Shown here: piece by piece, positions 20,330 through 32,330 of the stretch
Numbering within the stretch: the first letter of the stretch is position 1
Layout of the letters: each line of letters begins with the position of its first letter
NCBI RefSeq assembly: GCF_901000735.1
Contig: NC_081542.1
Span: 35,051,859 to 35,115,858, forward strand
Source: Corylus avellana
Taxonomy: Eukaryota; Streptophyta; Magnoliopsida; Fagales; Betulaceae
DNA: 64,000 bases
Direction: 5' to 3'
Translations under genes and position numbers: made by a program
The notes under the pieces: generated by a model
Seen by the model: the letters and a program-made list of their open reading frames with translations, nothing else
Told to the model about the DNA's origin: nothing
Databases searched by the model: none

Positions 20330-21557
20330 TGCTCTTAGAAATCAACTTGAGAGGCTCAACGACTGATGAATATAGGTTGGGGAATGATATCTCAGTGGTT
20401 TCCCCATACTCCGGCTGCATCTCAGGAATGGGATCCAAAACAGCTTCAGCTTGCTCAAATAATTCATCAAAGTCCAGATCATATCCTAATTGAGCAAAGC
20501 ATTCTAGCTCATGGTCATCCATACTTGGCTCACTCACAACCTCAGAGGGCTCAAGTAACCTGTCAAGGTCCATATCTCCTCTACACTGAGCAAAACACTC
20601 CACCTCAGGGTCCTCAATACTTGGCTCATTCAACGTCCTAGCTTGCTCAAGTAATCTATCAAGGTCGAGATAAACTCTAGATTGGGCAAAGCACTTTATC
20701 TCAGAATCCTCAATACTTGGCTCACACAAACTCCCCGCTTGCCTAAATACCCAGTCTAAGTCCAGATCATCCTCATCTTGAGTAAAGCACTCCACCTCGG
20801 GGTCCTCCAAGCTTAACTCACTCATCTTCTCATCAGTTATCTCTTCAATTAAGCACACATTGTGGATCTTATTATAGTTAAGTGGCTGCTTATTGATGTC
20901 GAAGATGTTTAGTTCCACTGTCATATTCCCAAAAGAAATTTTCATGACACCAGTCCTACAATTGATTAGGGCATTAGCCGTAGCTAAGAAAGGTCGCCCT
21001 AGAATTACAGGGATTTGACTCTCAACATTTGGAATTGGTTCCGTGTCTATCACTATGAAGTCCGTAGGGAAATAAAACTTGTCCACCTTGATTAATACAT
21101 CCTTAACTATTTCGCTTGGTCTCTTCACTGACCTATCAGCCAATTGGAGTGTCATAGATGTGGGCTTCAATTCTCCCAACCCCAATTGTACGTAGATTGA
21201 ATAGGGCAAGAGATTCACACTTGCTCCAAGATCCAATAAAGCCCTTTCAATCTGGCTGACTCCTATTATGCAAGAAATGGTAGGACACCTAGGGTTCTTA
21301 TACTTTATGGGAAGCTTGCATTGAAGGATGGAACTGACTTGCTCGGTTAGAAATGCTTTCTTTAGGACATTGGTCTTTCTCTTGACAGTGACCAAATCCT
21401 TCAGGAACTTAGCATACGAAGGCACTTGCTGGATGGCATCCAAAAATGGAATATTCATCTGAACTTGTTTGAATACGTCCAGAATTTTAACATACTGTGC
21501 ACTCTTCTTTGGGGCCTTCAATCTTTCTGGATAAGGAGCTTTTGGGACAAAACTCAT
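20330..21557 (-). pseudogene. Retropepsin-like region of element C pol
   Basis: An open frame of about 400 residues. It carries QIERALLDLGASVNLLPYS (plant gypsy aspartic protease active site in the DLGAS form) and PVILGRPFLATANALI (second conserved block). The C-terminal third is an acidic internal repeat (SIEDPEVECFAQ-type, four units of about 40 residues, 20440-20820). In a working element it would process Gag-Pol. It runs directly into the truncated RT by deletion, so it is a fossil. Confidence 0.85.
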
Positions 21558-21711
21558 AGGGGGTCCTCAACAGTGGGTATGGCTCTAAAAGGCTCAGCAA
21601 CTCTCCCCTCATTTTTGCCACTATCTTGCCTTTGCGGCACAACAGGGTTCTCTTCTGGCAGAACCACTTGATTGTCCACTTGTCTCCCTGACCTAAGTGT
21701 GACAATGGATT

Positions 21712-22398
21712 TCACATATTCCTGCCTGTGCACAGAATTTGAAAAAATTCCACAAACTGTCCCTTGGGGTTGGGCACAAGCTGACTTGGGAACTTCCCCT
21801 TCTCTCTTTCACCCAAGTGATTTGCTATTTGTCCTATTTGACTTTCCATCTTAGCAATTGCTTGGGTATTGACCATGGTTGCATTCTTAACCTCCTGTAT
21901 GGCCTGGCTATTGGCCATAGTGGAATTCTTGAGCACTTGTATCATCTAGCCATTTGCCTAAATAAATGTCTTTAGTGCGTCTTCTAGAGCTGATTGTGAC
22001 GAAGATGTAGGCACTTGAGTAGTATATTGAAATGTTGGAGGTTGCGCTAGATGAGTTAAGTGCCCTTGATTTTGCTGTTGTGCATGAAATCCAGGAGGGT
22101 ATTGATTCTGAGCACGATGAGGTGCTCATCCCTGATTCAATTGGCTTTGCTTCCATGAGATATTGGGGTGGTTCCTCCACCCTTGATTACAGGTCTTCGA
22201 GTATGGCCCACTTGATTGCTTCCTACAATCATTGAAGCGTTCGCTTGTTCCATCGAACACTTGGCATAAGCGGAAGAGATGGACAATTTTCAACTAAGTG
22301 CAGAGAACTCGCACAAATGGAACAACTTTCAGCATTGAATGTGTTGGCTGCGTTGATGGGCTGGCTCACAATGAGAGCATCGACCTTTCGGATGAGTT
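21712..22398 (-). pseudogene. 3' half of element C gag with zinc knuckle
   Basis: At 22290-22396 the frame reads RKVDALIVSQPINAANTF, followed by the knuckle CSICASSLHLVENC (C-x2-C-x4-H-x4-C). A Gln-rich stretch then breaks frame several times (21960-22230). A coiled, NSTMANSQAIQE-type heptad-like segment follows to 21712. The upstream half of the same protein lies at 37040-37862, on the other side of element B. Confidence 0.8.
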
Positions 22399-23411
22399 TG
22401 ATAAGTGCCAAATATTCCATACTTGGACCCCTTTATTTACATTAGTTAATCCTTTAGTTTTGTCGTTATTTAATGTTTTGTGTTAGTTTTGTGTTTTTAG
22501 TATTTTGTAGGTCATTGAAGAAAAACTACAGCTTTAAAGAAAAAAATGCAAAGTTTGAAAAAAAGCATACTTTGAGAAGACCTAGATGATGTGGTTAAGT
22601 TTAACCAAATTCAAGAAAAATGTTAAATCGGATTAAAGATCAGAATGGATTAAATTTCAGATTGAATAAGATTTCGGATTAGATTCAAATTCAGGTTCTG
22701 CACATGTCTCAGTATTTTGACCATAACTTTCCTCTCAAATATCGGATTGAAGTGATTCAAGTGGCATTGGAAATTTACTCAAAATAATACAGTTCATTGT
22801 GAAATAGTATTTTCCCAATTCGGACGGTTACTATGCCAAAATCACCCCGCAACTAAAGGACACAAATTTGGACGAATCCGATTCCAATTTCAAACTTTTA
22901 TTTTAACTGGAGACAGACCTCCGAATTATCTAGGTTTAATAGGGCTTCTAGGACTTTCCTAAGCCTATAAATAGACTTCTTTGCATTCAAGAAAAGATAT
23001 AGAATTCCATAGAGCAAAATTCTACAGTTTTTCTCTTTTTAGTTTAGGTTTTCTTTATATTTATGTTTTATTTTTATGTGGAGCTAAATTCCCAACTGAG
23101 GTTGGGGATGAAACCTCACCGATGAAGAATATCAATACTTTCATGTAAGTCTTTATTTATCTGATTTTATTGTGTTTAATATTTCAATTGTTTTACTTCT
23201 TTTCAATGTGTGAAGTGATTATTGGATATCTTTTGTAATTTAAGGATACACTTGATGATTTAAGATAATTTCATATAATTGATTGCTTGATTTTATTTGC
23301 CTAAATAATTGGATATCCCTTGTGATTTGTTCTACGGATACATTTGGTGTTTCAATTAAGATTGGATATCTTTTGTGATTTATGGATACATTTGATGATT
23401 TAATTGATATT
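22399..23411 (+). repeat. Element B 5' LTR (truncated)
   Basis: Starts TGATAAGTGCCAAATATTCC and matches 35652-36650 along its length. A TATA box CTATAAATAG is at 22965-22974. The last roughly 390 bp present in the 3' LTR are missing; an A-family LTR begins at 23412. Confidence 0.85.
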
Positions 23412-24734
23412 TGTTGTGCAAAAATCTACCTAAATTAATAGGTGAATAATTGTACGTTGTACCTCCAAGTGCATAAGGTCAACATAGTAGTATATGGTGC
23501 AAGTACAAGATCATTCCTACGAGGATTGTTGAATTTATATTTTAAAAATAGATTCCTTAAGTAAAAGCAAACAAAGATTGATTTTTGAAGTGATGATAAT
23601 AAAGGGTAGGGCTTTGATATCCACCATTAATTATATTTAACTAATATAACAATATGCCAATTCTTTGATCAGGTTATGCATATCTAATGTTTGTCAACCT
23701 TAGGGCATGGCGTATATTCCTAAAGCTATAGATTTTCCTAAGCAACAAGTTAGGCATGGCATCTACTCTAACTCTTTTCATTCCTAAGGGATTTAGCATG
23801 ATTTATACTAAGTTGTTCCTTAGGAAAGCATATGTTCTATGGAAATCGACAAACACACGAGGCCTAGGGCATGGCATATACTCCCGGTTCCCCATATTGA
23901 TTAACCCAAGAACCCGGCGTGGATTTCTTTTGTTACTTATGTTAAACCCAGGACTCGGCCATCCAAATTGATTTAACTAACTAGTCCATACCACATGCAT
24001 ATGTTGATCAGGCACACACATATGAGGAATTCATGCAAGCAGGTATTAATCAAGTTAAATAGCACAACAAGATCATCACAAAGGCCCCAATATTGAAATA
24101 TTAACAAAACATAACTAGGGCTTCAATCAAGCCCTACTAATTAAATTAGCTACACATAAAGTTGATGTTAAACATCTTCATAAAATAAAAGAAAAGAAAG
24201 AAAAAGAATAAACCCGAGACTTGAACGTGAAGAGCTCCTATTCTTCTCCTCCCAGTGTCTATTCTAGAGGCTTAAGGGTCTATTTATAGGCTTTAGAAGT
24301 CCTAGACAAAGTAGTAAACCTAGGGAATTCGTAGGGTTTTGAGACCTATTACAAATTGGAATTGAAAACCCTAATATGGAAATATTGTCAATCTAGCCGC
24401 CACTTGATAAGTCTCCTGCGCACGGGTGCGCTCGATTGCAGGTCTGTGATCAAGCCTTCTTCTGTCATGCGCTCGATCGCTCCTAGCTTGGTTCGTGCAG
24501 TGTCTTCTCTGGTACTGTGCTCGATCGCAGGTACCCTGCGATTGATCACAGTGTCAGGGAGCTCCAATTTCTCTATCTTCTCTTTTTGATCCTAAATCAC
24601 CTAGTTTTACTTCATTTTCTTCCAAAAGCCTGTAAAAGTATGAAAAACACAAAAAGGAATTAAAACGGCCTAATTAAGTAAAACCAAAGGAATAAAATAT
24701 GCAAGTTAAGGGCTGAAAATATGAGTAAGTTTTT
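23412..24734 (-). repeat. A-family solo or truncated LTR inside element B
   Basis: Starts TGTTGTGCAAAAATC and matches 27330-28670 and 34096-35395, though more diverged than those two are from each other. It stops at AAAATATGAGTAAG, short of the usual TTTATCA end. It contains a GCTCGATCGC palindrome cluster (24414-24557). The remainder of B's 5' LTR and its primer-binding site are gone, so a deletion accompanied or followed insertion. Confidence 0.75.
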
Positions 24735-24863
24735 AAATTTTAGTTTTAGTTTTTTTTTTTTTTAGTTTATTTTATTTAAAAATATAAAAAAATTAAAAAA
24801 TTAAAAAAAAAATGGTTAATGTTTTATGTGGGATATTTGCATGCTAAAAAGTGAGGAGGAAGC

Positions 24864-25940
24864 ATGAATTTTCATTTTAATGATTTTAATGTCTCTCTTA
24901 GTTGTATGACACCAGCTCCTACCAACTACCATAAAAACATTTACCCACATAAACCATGTTCATATTGTTTCAATCCTTATCATGAGGAAAACAATTGTCC
25001 AGATCTACGAGCTGAGCTCAACGACTTATGGGACAAATTAGACCAAATCAGAGCAACTAGATCTAACTTTTTATATGAACAAATGAACACTAGTTTCTCC
25101 AGTCCGGGCTTTGATTCAAATTTCAATTGTTATAACCCGGGCTGGAGCAACCAATCTGATTTCTCAGGACCAGCTCAGGCTACAGAAAATTATGCTCACC
25201 AATTTGATGAATTGCACCATTCAGAATATCCGCAGTTCGATCATGAAGCTCAACCTCCTGTTTATCAGTCTACTACTCAAGTGCCACAACCTACACCACA
25301 GTCATCACTGGAAGACATGATGAAAACATTCGTGCAATCAATGGATAAGAACATACAAGATATGAAGAATACTACTATGAGCAATTCCCAAGATATACAA
25401 GATATGAAGAATACTACCATGAGCAATTCCCATGATATACAAGAGCTAAAAGGTTTCACCAATCAAGCCGTACAGGAGATGAGGAATTCCACCATGGCTA
25501 ACAACAGAGAAATACAAGAACTTAAGCAAGCCATGACCAAGATAGAAGGATAGATCGGTCATCTAGATGCTGACTTCAACAGAATAGAGGAAGAAGAGCT
25601 TCAAAGTCAGCTGATGGCTGAAAGGCACTACATAATTGATAACGATGATTCCAAAAATTCTTATTATGAGCATGCCCAAGTCACCATCATACTTGAGAGT
25701 GAGGAAATTATAAATAACAAAGATGAGGAAGAGAAAGAGGAGCAAGTTGAGCACCCTGAGCAAGTTGAGCACCATGAGAATAGTGAGCCCCCAATAGATC
25801 CTAATTTGCCCAGTGACATGGAAGTGAGTACTGAAGCTCCTGCCTGTATCATTGTCCCTCTTGAGACACATCAAGAGCCCAAAGCTTCATCGCCTGAATG
25901 TCTCAAAGAGCCATCTTATGTCAAGATACTCAAGGACTTG
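24864..25940 (+). pseudogene. Element B gag-like protein with zinc knuckle
   Basis: Two frame-consistent parts (24864-25551 and 25554-25940) are separated by one TAG at 25551. The N-terminal part has the knuckle CSYCFNPYHEENNC (C-x2-C-x4-H-x4-C, 24957-25000). A low-complexity Gln/Pro region and a repeated helical segment follow (NTTMSNSQDIQDMK, 25360-25520), then a Glu-rich tail ending SYVKILKDL. No protease or RT follows. The TPAPTNYHKN region suggests the start codon lies upstream in deleted sequence. Confidence 0.7.
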
Positions 25941-27329
25941 TGAACACAAGAACACAAATTTAGGAACTACTTTCCTAAGAAGATCCTTTGAAGCAAGCAA
26001 TTCTACATAAGATGGCGAAATATCCTTCCAGAGGGGTATGAAGTTTTGAAGAATGGGTGGAAGGGATTGGTTGGACATCCGCATGATAGGGGAAAGCACT
26101 GTAAAGTTTTCTCCTCCAGTTTATTTTCTGCACTTCACTACACAAATTCTTTCTTTCCTTTTTCATTACATGTTATTTTTATTTGTTTTTGTTTCTAACA
26201 GCAATTAATCTTTTGGTGTTTGTTTCTATGAAGAAAAAAAATATATTGCTGTTAGTTTTTGTTGACAGGTGTTTTGGTGTTTAAGTTTGGGGGATGCCTT
26301 AACCTTGTTCACACTCAGATTTCCTTACTTCCGATAATGTATTTCTATACTACACATTGAGGTCAATGTGTAATTCAAGTTTGGGGGTATGGAAAAACAC
26401 TTTGTCTGTTTATTTTTGTTTTTATTTGTTTGTTTTTATTTGTCATTTTGTGTTAAAAAATTTGAAAAATAAAATAAAATTATGCTATGTTTTTGTCAAG
26501 TTTGAGTTAAACTGTGACTGTGATTTGCATTTCATTAGCTTGCTTAAAGGGTTGAACACATCATTATGTTATTAGGAGTCTGAATCCTTTGACTCATTTT
26601 TGAGTAAAAGAGATTTCACTTGTTTTGAGATTAATTTTTAAGAGCACATTAGCACGTTTTCTGTGAGGTATGATGTTTGAGCTTAAGCTTGTTCTCTTTG
26701 AGATTTGTTGGATGACCTATTGATGAATAACTATTGGCTTGCAAGATCTTAAAAAAAAAAAAAAAAAAACAGAAAAATCAAAAAAGAAAAGAAGGAAAAA
26801 GAAAAGAAAGATCATGTTGAGTTTTCCGCTGAGTAACCAGACCTTTTGCCTCATTAAGCATTGAGTGTTCGCATCAAAAGGTGTGAAGTTCAGTGTTGAT
26901 TTATGATATGGCTAGTTTGGCTTCGTAGCCTTTTTGACTTAAGTTAATAAGCCCTTAGGGATGTTCTATATCTAGTGCTCTAAAGCCACCTGGCTTGGGA
27001 GCCATTGGCTTAACACTTGTTACGTGGGTCAATTAGAAAGCTTAAGAGAGTTAGACATTGCAAAGCCTGAAAAAAAAAAAAAAAAAAAAAAAAAATCCAT
27101 ATTTTGCCTTGGTTGTTTCATTTGATAGAGATTTTTACAAATTTTGTAGAACTTGTATTGAGTTTAAGCTGAAAGCTTCATGATTGTATGCTAATTACAC
27201 TTTACACTTTTCAGAACATATGAGGTCTCAATTCTCCATTTATGAGTGAGTTGATTCTGGATTTCCTTTTGACTATGATGATGGTGTTTGTCTTTTTAAG
27301 CTTGCTCATGAATAAGAACCATTGTTTAT
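25941..27329 (+). other. Element B 3' noncoding region
   Basis: Contains CACATTGAGGTCAATGTG then AAGTTTGGGGGTATGG (26349-26391), the signature seen in the tails of elements A and C on the other strand. Poly-A tracts lie at 26752-26769 and 27070-27095. 26820-27070 is the inverted homologue of 29210-29460 in element A, so A, B and C share a common ancestor. Confidence 0.6.
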
Positions 27330-28686
27330 TGTTGTGCAAAAATATACCTAAATTAATAGGTAAATAATTGTACGTTTTACCTGCAAGTGCACAAGGTCAA
27401 CATGGTAGTATAGAGTGCAAGTACAGGATCATTCCCACGAAGATTGCTGAATTTATGTTTAAAAATAAATTCCTTAAGCAAAAACAAAATAAAGATTGAT
27501 TGTTGATGTGATGATAACAAAGGGTAGGGCTTTGATATCCACCACTAATTATGTTAAACTAGTATATCAATATGCCAATGCTTTGATCAAGTTATGCATA
27601 TTTAATGTTTGCCAACCTAAGGGTTAAACTCTAACGCCTTAAGCTATTGATTTCCCTAAGCAACGAATTAGCCACTTGGTCCATGCTCTAATTATTTTCT
27701 TTCCTAAAGGATTTAGCATGTCTATACTAAGTTGTTCTTTAGAAAAGCATATGTTCTATGGAAATCGACAAACACACAAGGCCTAGGGCATGGATACATA
27801 CTCCTAGTTCCTTATGTTGATTAACCCAAGAATCGCGGTGTGGATTCTTTTGTTACTTAAGTTAAACCCAGGACTTGGTCATCCAAATTGATTTAACTAA
27901 CAAGTCCATACCACATGCACATGTTGATCAGGCATACACATATGATGAATTCATGCAAGCAGGTATTAATCAAGTTAAATAGCACAACATGATCATCACA
28001 AGGCGCCAATATTGAAATATTAATTTAACATAACTAGGGCTTCAATCTAGCCCTACTAAATAAATTAGCTACACATAGAGTTAATGTTAAACATCTTCAT
28101 AGAATAAAAGAAAAGATAAGAAAGAATAAACCCGAGACTTGACTTGAGAGCTCCTATTCTTCTCCCTTCTCCAAGCCCCCTTATTCTAAAGGCTTAGGAG
28201 TCTATTTATAGGCTTTAGAAGTCCTTGGAAAAGTAGTAAACCCTAGGGTTTTCGCAAGGTTTCAGTCCTATTACAATTTGGAGTTGGAAAAACCCTATTA
28301 TGGAAATAGGTACATTGTAGCCGCCACTTGGAATACCTACTGCGCACTGGTGCACTCGATCGCAGCCCGTGTGCGCTCGATCGCACGTCTGCGATCGATG
28401 CCTCTTTTGCCTGCGCTCGATCGCTCCTGGCCTGGCTCGTGCAGCATCTCCTCTGGTATTGCACTCGATCGCAGGTACCCTACGATTGATCGTAGTACCA
28501 GGGAGCTCCAATTTTCCCATATTCTCTTTTTGAGCCTAAATCACCCAGTTTTACTTCTTTTTCTTCCAAAAGCCTATAAAAACATCAAAAACACAAAAAG
28601 GAAGTAAAATGACCTAATTAACCAAAACCAAAGGATTAAAACATGTAAGATAAGGGCTAAAAATATGAATATTTTAGCGTTTATCA
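27330..28686 (-). repeat. Element A 3' LTR (downstream on - strand)
   Basis: On the + strand it runs TGTTGTGCAAAAATATACC to GCGTTTATCA. It contains TATA-like CTATTTATAG at 28201-28210 and a palindrome cluster at 28338-28502. It is about 40 bp longer than the partner LTR because of an extra piece inside the cluster. Confidence 0.88.
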
Positions 28687-28700
28687 CACCCCCAAACTTA
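28687..28700 (-). promoter_or_regulatory. Polypurine tract of element A
   Basis: On the - strand TAAGTTTGGGGGTG directly precedes the LTR start TGATAAACGC. This is the expected plus-strand priming site. Confidence 0.75.
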
Positions 28701-30109
28701 CATATTGCTAGTCCCTTAGCAATACAAAACAAAAAACAGGAGTGGAAAAACAGAAAAACAAAAGATAAATCCATCTTTCGTGGGATGTACGATTGCATTT
28801 AGCATATGCAACAAGCCTTTTAAACCACTAGGAATTCCCTAGTGGACGAGTGAAGTCTCGTGAGGGTTTTTCAGAAATGTTACCCACAAACATCATGCAA
28901 GAGTTCATGTCATCCCAAAAATTAAAGCATCACTTCAAGATCATGATTTTTATTCATTAGTAAGTTTTTTTTAAAAAAAATGAACTCCATCTTCATAATG
29001 AATTGGAATCTCAAAGTGCAATTACTTACAAATGACATGCTAAAATATCACAAGTTTGAAAACAGTGTAAAGTGAATTAGCACAAAATTATTAGGCTTCC
29101 AAATCTTTCCAATATGTAAATGTTTCCAAATCTCAAAATTCACTGACATTCCTATTAGAATGACACAAGGCATATTTCTTCTTCTTCTTCTTCTTCTTCT
29201 TTTTTTTTTTTGGTCAGGTTGTGCAATGTTGGTTCTCTTAAGCTTTCTAATTGACCCTTGTAGCGAGTGTTAAGTCAATGGCTCCCAAACCAGGGGGTTT
29301 TAGGGCATTAGGTGTAGAGACACCCCTAAGGAGCTACTAACTCTAGTCAAAAAGGCTACAAAACCAACTAACCATGACAATGATCAAATCCAAATTTTTC
29401 ACCTTTTGACGTGAACACTCAGTGCTTTGAAACAAGAGGTCCAGTTACTCAGTGAAAAGCCATCAATGATCATTTATTTCACTTTTTTTTTTATTTTTTA
29501 TTTTTTATTTTTTTTATTACAATATACGCCATGGTGTCATCTAATAAGTCATCCAATTTCTTCCAAGATGCAGAAACACACATATTAGACTTCATGTCAT
29601 ACCTCACAAATTATGTGCTAATGTGTCTGTGTGATTAGATCAAACATGTGATTTTTCAACTGGCCTAAGCAAGTAACCAAACTAACAGATTCACTCATCA
29701 GATCATGTGTTCAAAATTTTAAGCTCACTGATGAATTCACGCCACAATTCTTTCTCGATCAACCTAAAATTTTTGAGCAACAAGAACATGCAATTTTTTT
29801 TTTTTTTTCAAACAACACACAAAACAAACAACATGAAATTGGGACAAAGTGTGTGTGAACATGTGTGCCCATACCCCCAAACTTAAATGACACATTGTCC
29901 CCAATGTGTCTAAATTAAGGAAAGAGTGTACCCGGGAGATGGTCGAAATAGTCTTGGAAAGCATGGCTCGTAGCACACCCCCAAACTTGAATTGAAGCAC
30001 ACTTGTCCCTGCAAAAGAATAAAACATACAAACAAATAAAAAGGAACAAAACTAAAATGAAATAAAAATTGAACAGAACAAAATAAAAATAACGATGGGA
30101 TGCTGCCAA
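28701..30109 (-). other. Element A 3' noncoding region
   Basis: No coding signal. It contains ACACATTGTCCCCAATGTG and CCCCCAAACTTAAATG near 29872-29905, the shared tail signature of this element group, and a CTT microsatellite (29177-29201). Confidence 0.6.
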
Positions 30110-30232
30110 GTGTGCTCGATCGCACATGTTGTGCGTTTGATCGCACTAACAGAGTGTGGTAGCATCACCACTGGAGACATGCGCTCGATTGCATGTGTTA
30201 TGCGATCGATCGTAGTAACAGAATGTAAAAGA
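30110..30232. repeat. GCTCGATCGC palindrome cluster after ORF2 (element A)
   Basis: TGTGCTCGATCGCACATG, GTGCGTTTGATCGCAC, ATGCGCTCGATTGCATG and ATGCGATCGATCGTAG occur in tandem. See the related clusters at 24414, 28338, 31928, 33846, 35104, 38153 and 39305. Confidence 0.8.
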
Positions 30233-30372
30233 AAACGACATAACACCAAAAAAACTAAACACAATGAAAAACACAACAAAATAAAAATCAACAACAAAAA
30301 GAAATGGATATGCTATGGGGTGCCTCCCATGAGCGCTAAATTTGACGTCTTCAGCCAGACTGTGGTCCTTTC

Positions 30373-31494
30373 TCAATGTGGTCCAGAAGTGGATGCTTCA
30401 GATGGTGGAGGAGGTAATCGGCTCAAGATGGACCGCATAGCTTCCTCCATGGCGGTCAAGCGTTGATTCATTTGGACCTTATCTTCCCGGGCCTCCCTTC
30501 GTTGATCAGCGAGCTCTCTTTGAAGGCCTTCCATTCTGTTACAAAGGGCTTGGTACTGGATGGCTCGAATATTAATTGCAGCTGCATCATCATGGTCCGT
30601 TTCGGACTCAGATGCCAGTTCATCTTCAGCCATTGGTTCGGCTTCATCCATCTCTTCCCCAGTTTTCGGGAGTGCTTGGGGCATATGGGAGCAGCTCTTA
30701 TTCCATTGGCGAATGCCATATAGTGGAGTTGCCGTGACTAGCTCGTCAGCTGCAGTGCCCTTGATACCCTTCTTCCGTAGGATATGTGTGATTAAGTAAG
30801 GGAAGGGCAGCCCCCAAGAGTGAGTGAATTATGCTCCCCCAACATGCACTCCATTCCAAAATTTGTTGATTTGGGTCCATATGATGTCGGGGATGGAGTA
30901 CCATGCATCCTTGTGGAAGGCGTAGAGTGTCTGAAGGAATTGATCATGCCTTTGAGTTTTGTGTCCCAAAGGGAAAGCATTCCGATGAAGTACCGAATCC
31001 ACGAACCATAGCCTTTGTGGCAATTTAGACCGGCTGCCAGCATTGTGGTGTGCATCTGCATATAGTCCTTGACACATATCTTCAATGATTTCTGTGACAT
31101 AATAGCGGGCTGGTTGCTTGGCGAGATTTGCAGTTTCGGGAGGATGCTCATCGTTGCATTGCAAGGCGGCAGCGATGTCGGCTTTTGTCACATGGACTAT
31201 TTGCCCCCGAAATTTGGAGGACATTGCCTCCCGGTTGTCGCAGTCATGAAAGAGCTGGGCGTATAATTCTACGACCAGCTTTCGATAGGCGGTAGAGGTG
31301 ACCTGTTTAAACAGCTTCTTAAGACCCCTTCGCCTAAACTCTGCAACCGCCCATTGAGTTGCTTCGTTGTTTTGGAAATCTTCTCTGATGGCGAAGTTGG
31401 TTTCAAATAGTAGCTCCCGCTCTTCAAAGGCTGGTGGGGGAGAAACGGCATGAGCTCCGGACCCTCTAGAAGATGAAGCACGTGTTTTAGGCAT
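30373..31494 (-). pseudogene. ORF2 of element A (plant transposon-protein domain plus coiled coil), one stop
   Basis: From ATG at 31494 (MPKTRASSSRGSG) the frame runs about 373 codons to 30373 with a single in-frame TAA at 30829-30831. Residues 25-220 (ERELLFETNFAIRED..., AEFRRRGLKKLF, FRGQIVHVTKADIAAAL, HHNAGSRSKLPQRLWFVDSV) match the putative plant transposon-protein domain found beside Athila-type elements. The frame after the stop (HSWGLPFPYLITHILRKKGI) continues the domain. The last 100 residues are acidic, then helical (RMEGLQRELADQRREAREDK). The biochemical role of the domain is not established. It lies downstream of gag where pol would be expected. Confidence 0.75.
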
Positions 31495-31927
31495 TTGGAA
31501 GTTGGTTGGGAACTTTCCTCGAACAGGTGGTGTGCACTGATGATGACTTCAAAGACAACTTCGGTCAAAGATGCTCCCAAACTCCCTGCAAACACTAAAA
31601 AAAAAAATCCAACCCAGAGGCAATGTGGGTCGATAAACACCCACAATTGCAAGAAAAATGAAAAAGTTGGAGGTTGGGTGAGTGTTCGGGGATGTTGATG
31701 GTTGGGGTGAGGTTGGAATGTGATGTGATTTTCAGTGGAAGATGGTGGTGTGGTGGCCGGAGAAGGGTCTTGGATGGTGGTGGTGTAGTGGATTTGGCAA
31801 AATCTAGGTGAAAATTGGTAGAAGAAGGGGTGCCGGAGGTGGAGGTGTGAAATGGGGTTGTACGGTGCCGGGAGAGAGGTTGTGGGCCATGGGGAGAAAG
31901 TGACCTAAATAGTTCGCAGGCCTGGCA

Positions 31928-32115
31928 GGGCGAGTGCGCTCGATCTCACATCTCGTGCGCTCAATCGCACTCGTCCAGATGTGGGCATATTTGGTCATAG
32001 TGCGCTCGATCGCACCTGGGGTGCGTTCGATCGCCCTATCAGAGAGTGTTTAGCCCCCTCTCGGTTATTGCGCTCGATCTCCGATACTGTGCGATCGATC
32101 GTAGTACCAGAGTGT
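31928..32115. repeat. GCTCGATCGC palindrome cluster between gag and ORF2 (element A)
   Basis: GTGCGCTCGATCTCAC, GTGCGCTCAATCGCAC, GTGCGCTCGATCGCAC, GTGCGTTCGATCGCCC, TTGCGCTCGATCTCCG and GTGCGATCGATCGTAG occur within 190 bp. The region between gag and ORF2 is otherwise noncoding. Confidence 0.8.
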
Positions 32116-32330
32116 CGAAATTTTTTTTTTTTTCTTCTGTTTTTTGGAAAAGTAAAAACAAAAAACAAAACATTCGAGAAAATCAAGACAAATGTGAAGG
32201 AAAGAAAATAAGATAAAAAGACAAGAGAGAAAATGTTATTGTCCTTTGTGTGGCATCAGTACCACTGTTGCAGGTAGATGCGTCTGAGGGTCTTGCCTGT
32301 TCAATGCATCTACTAATTACTGTAGAACTC

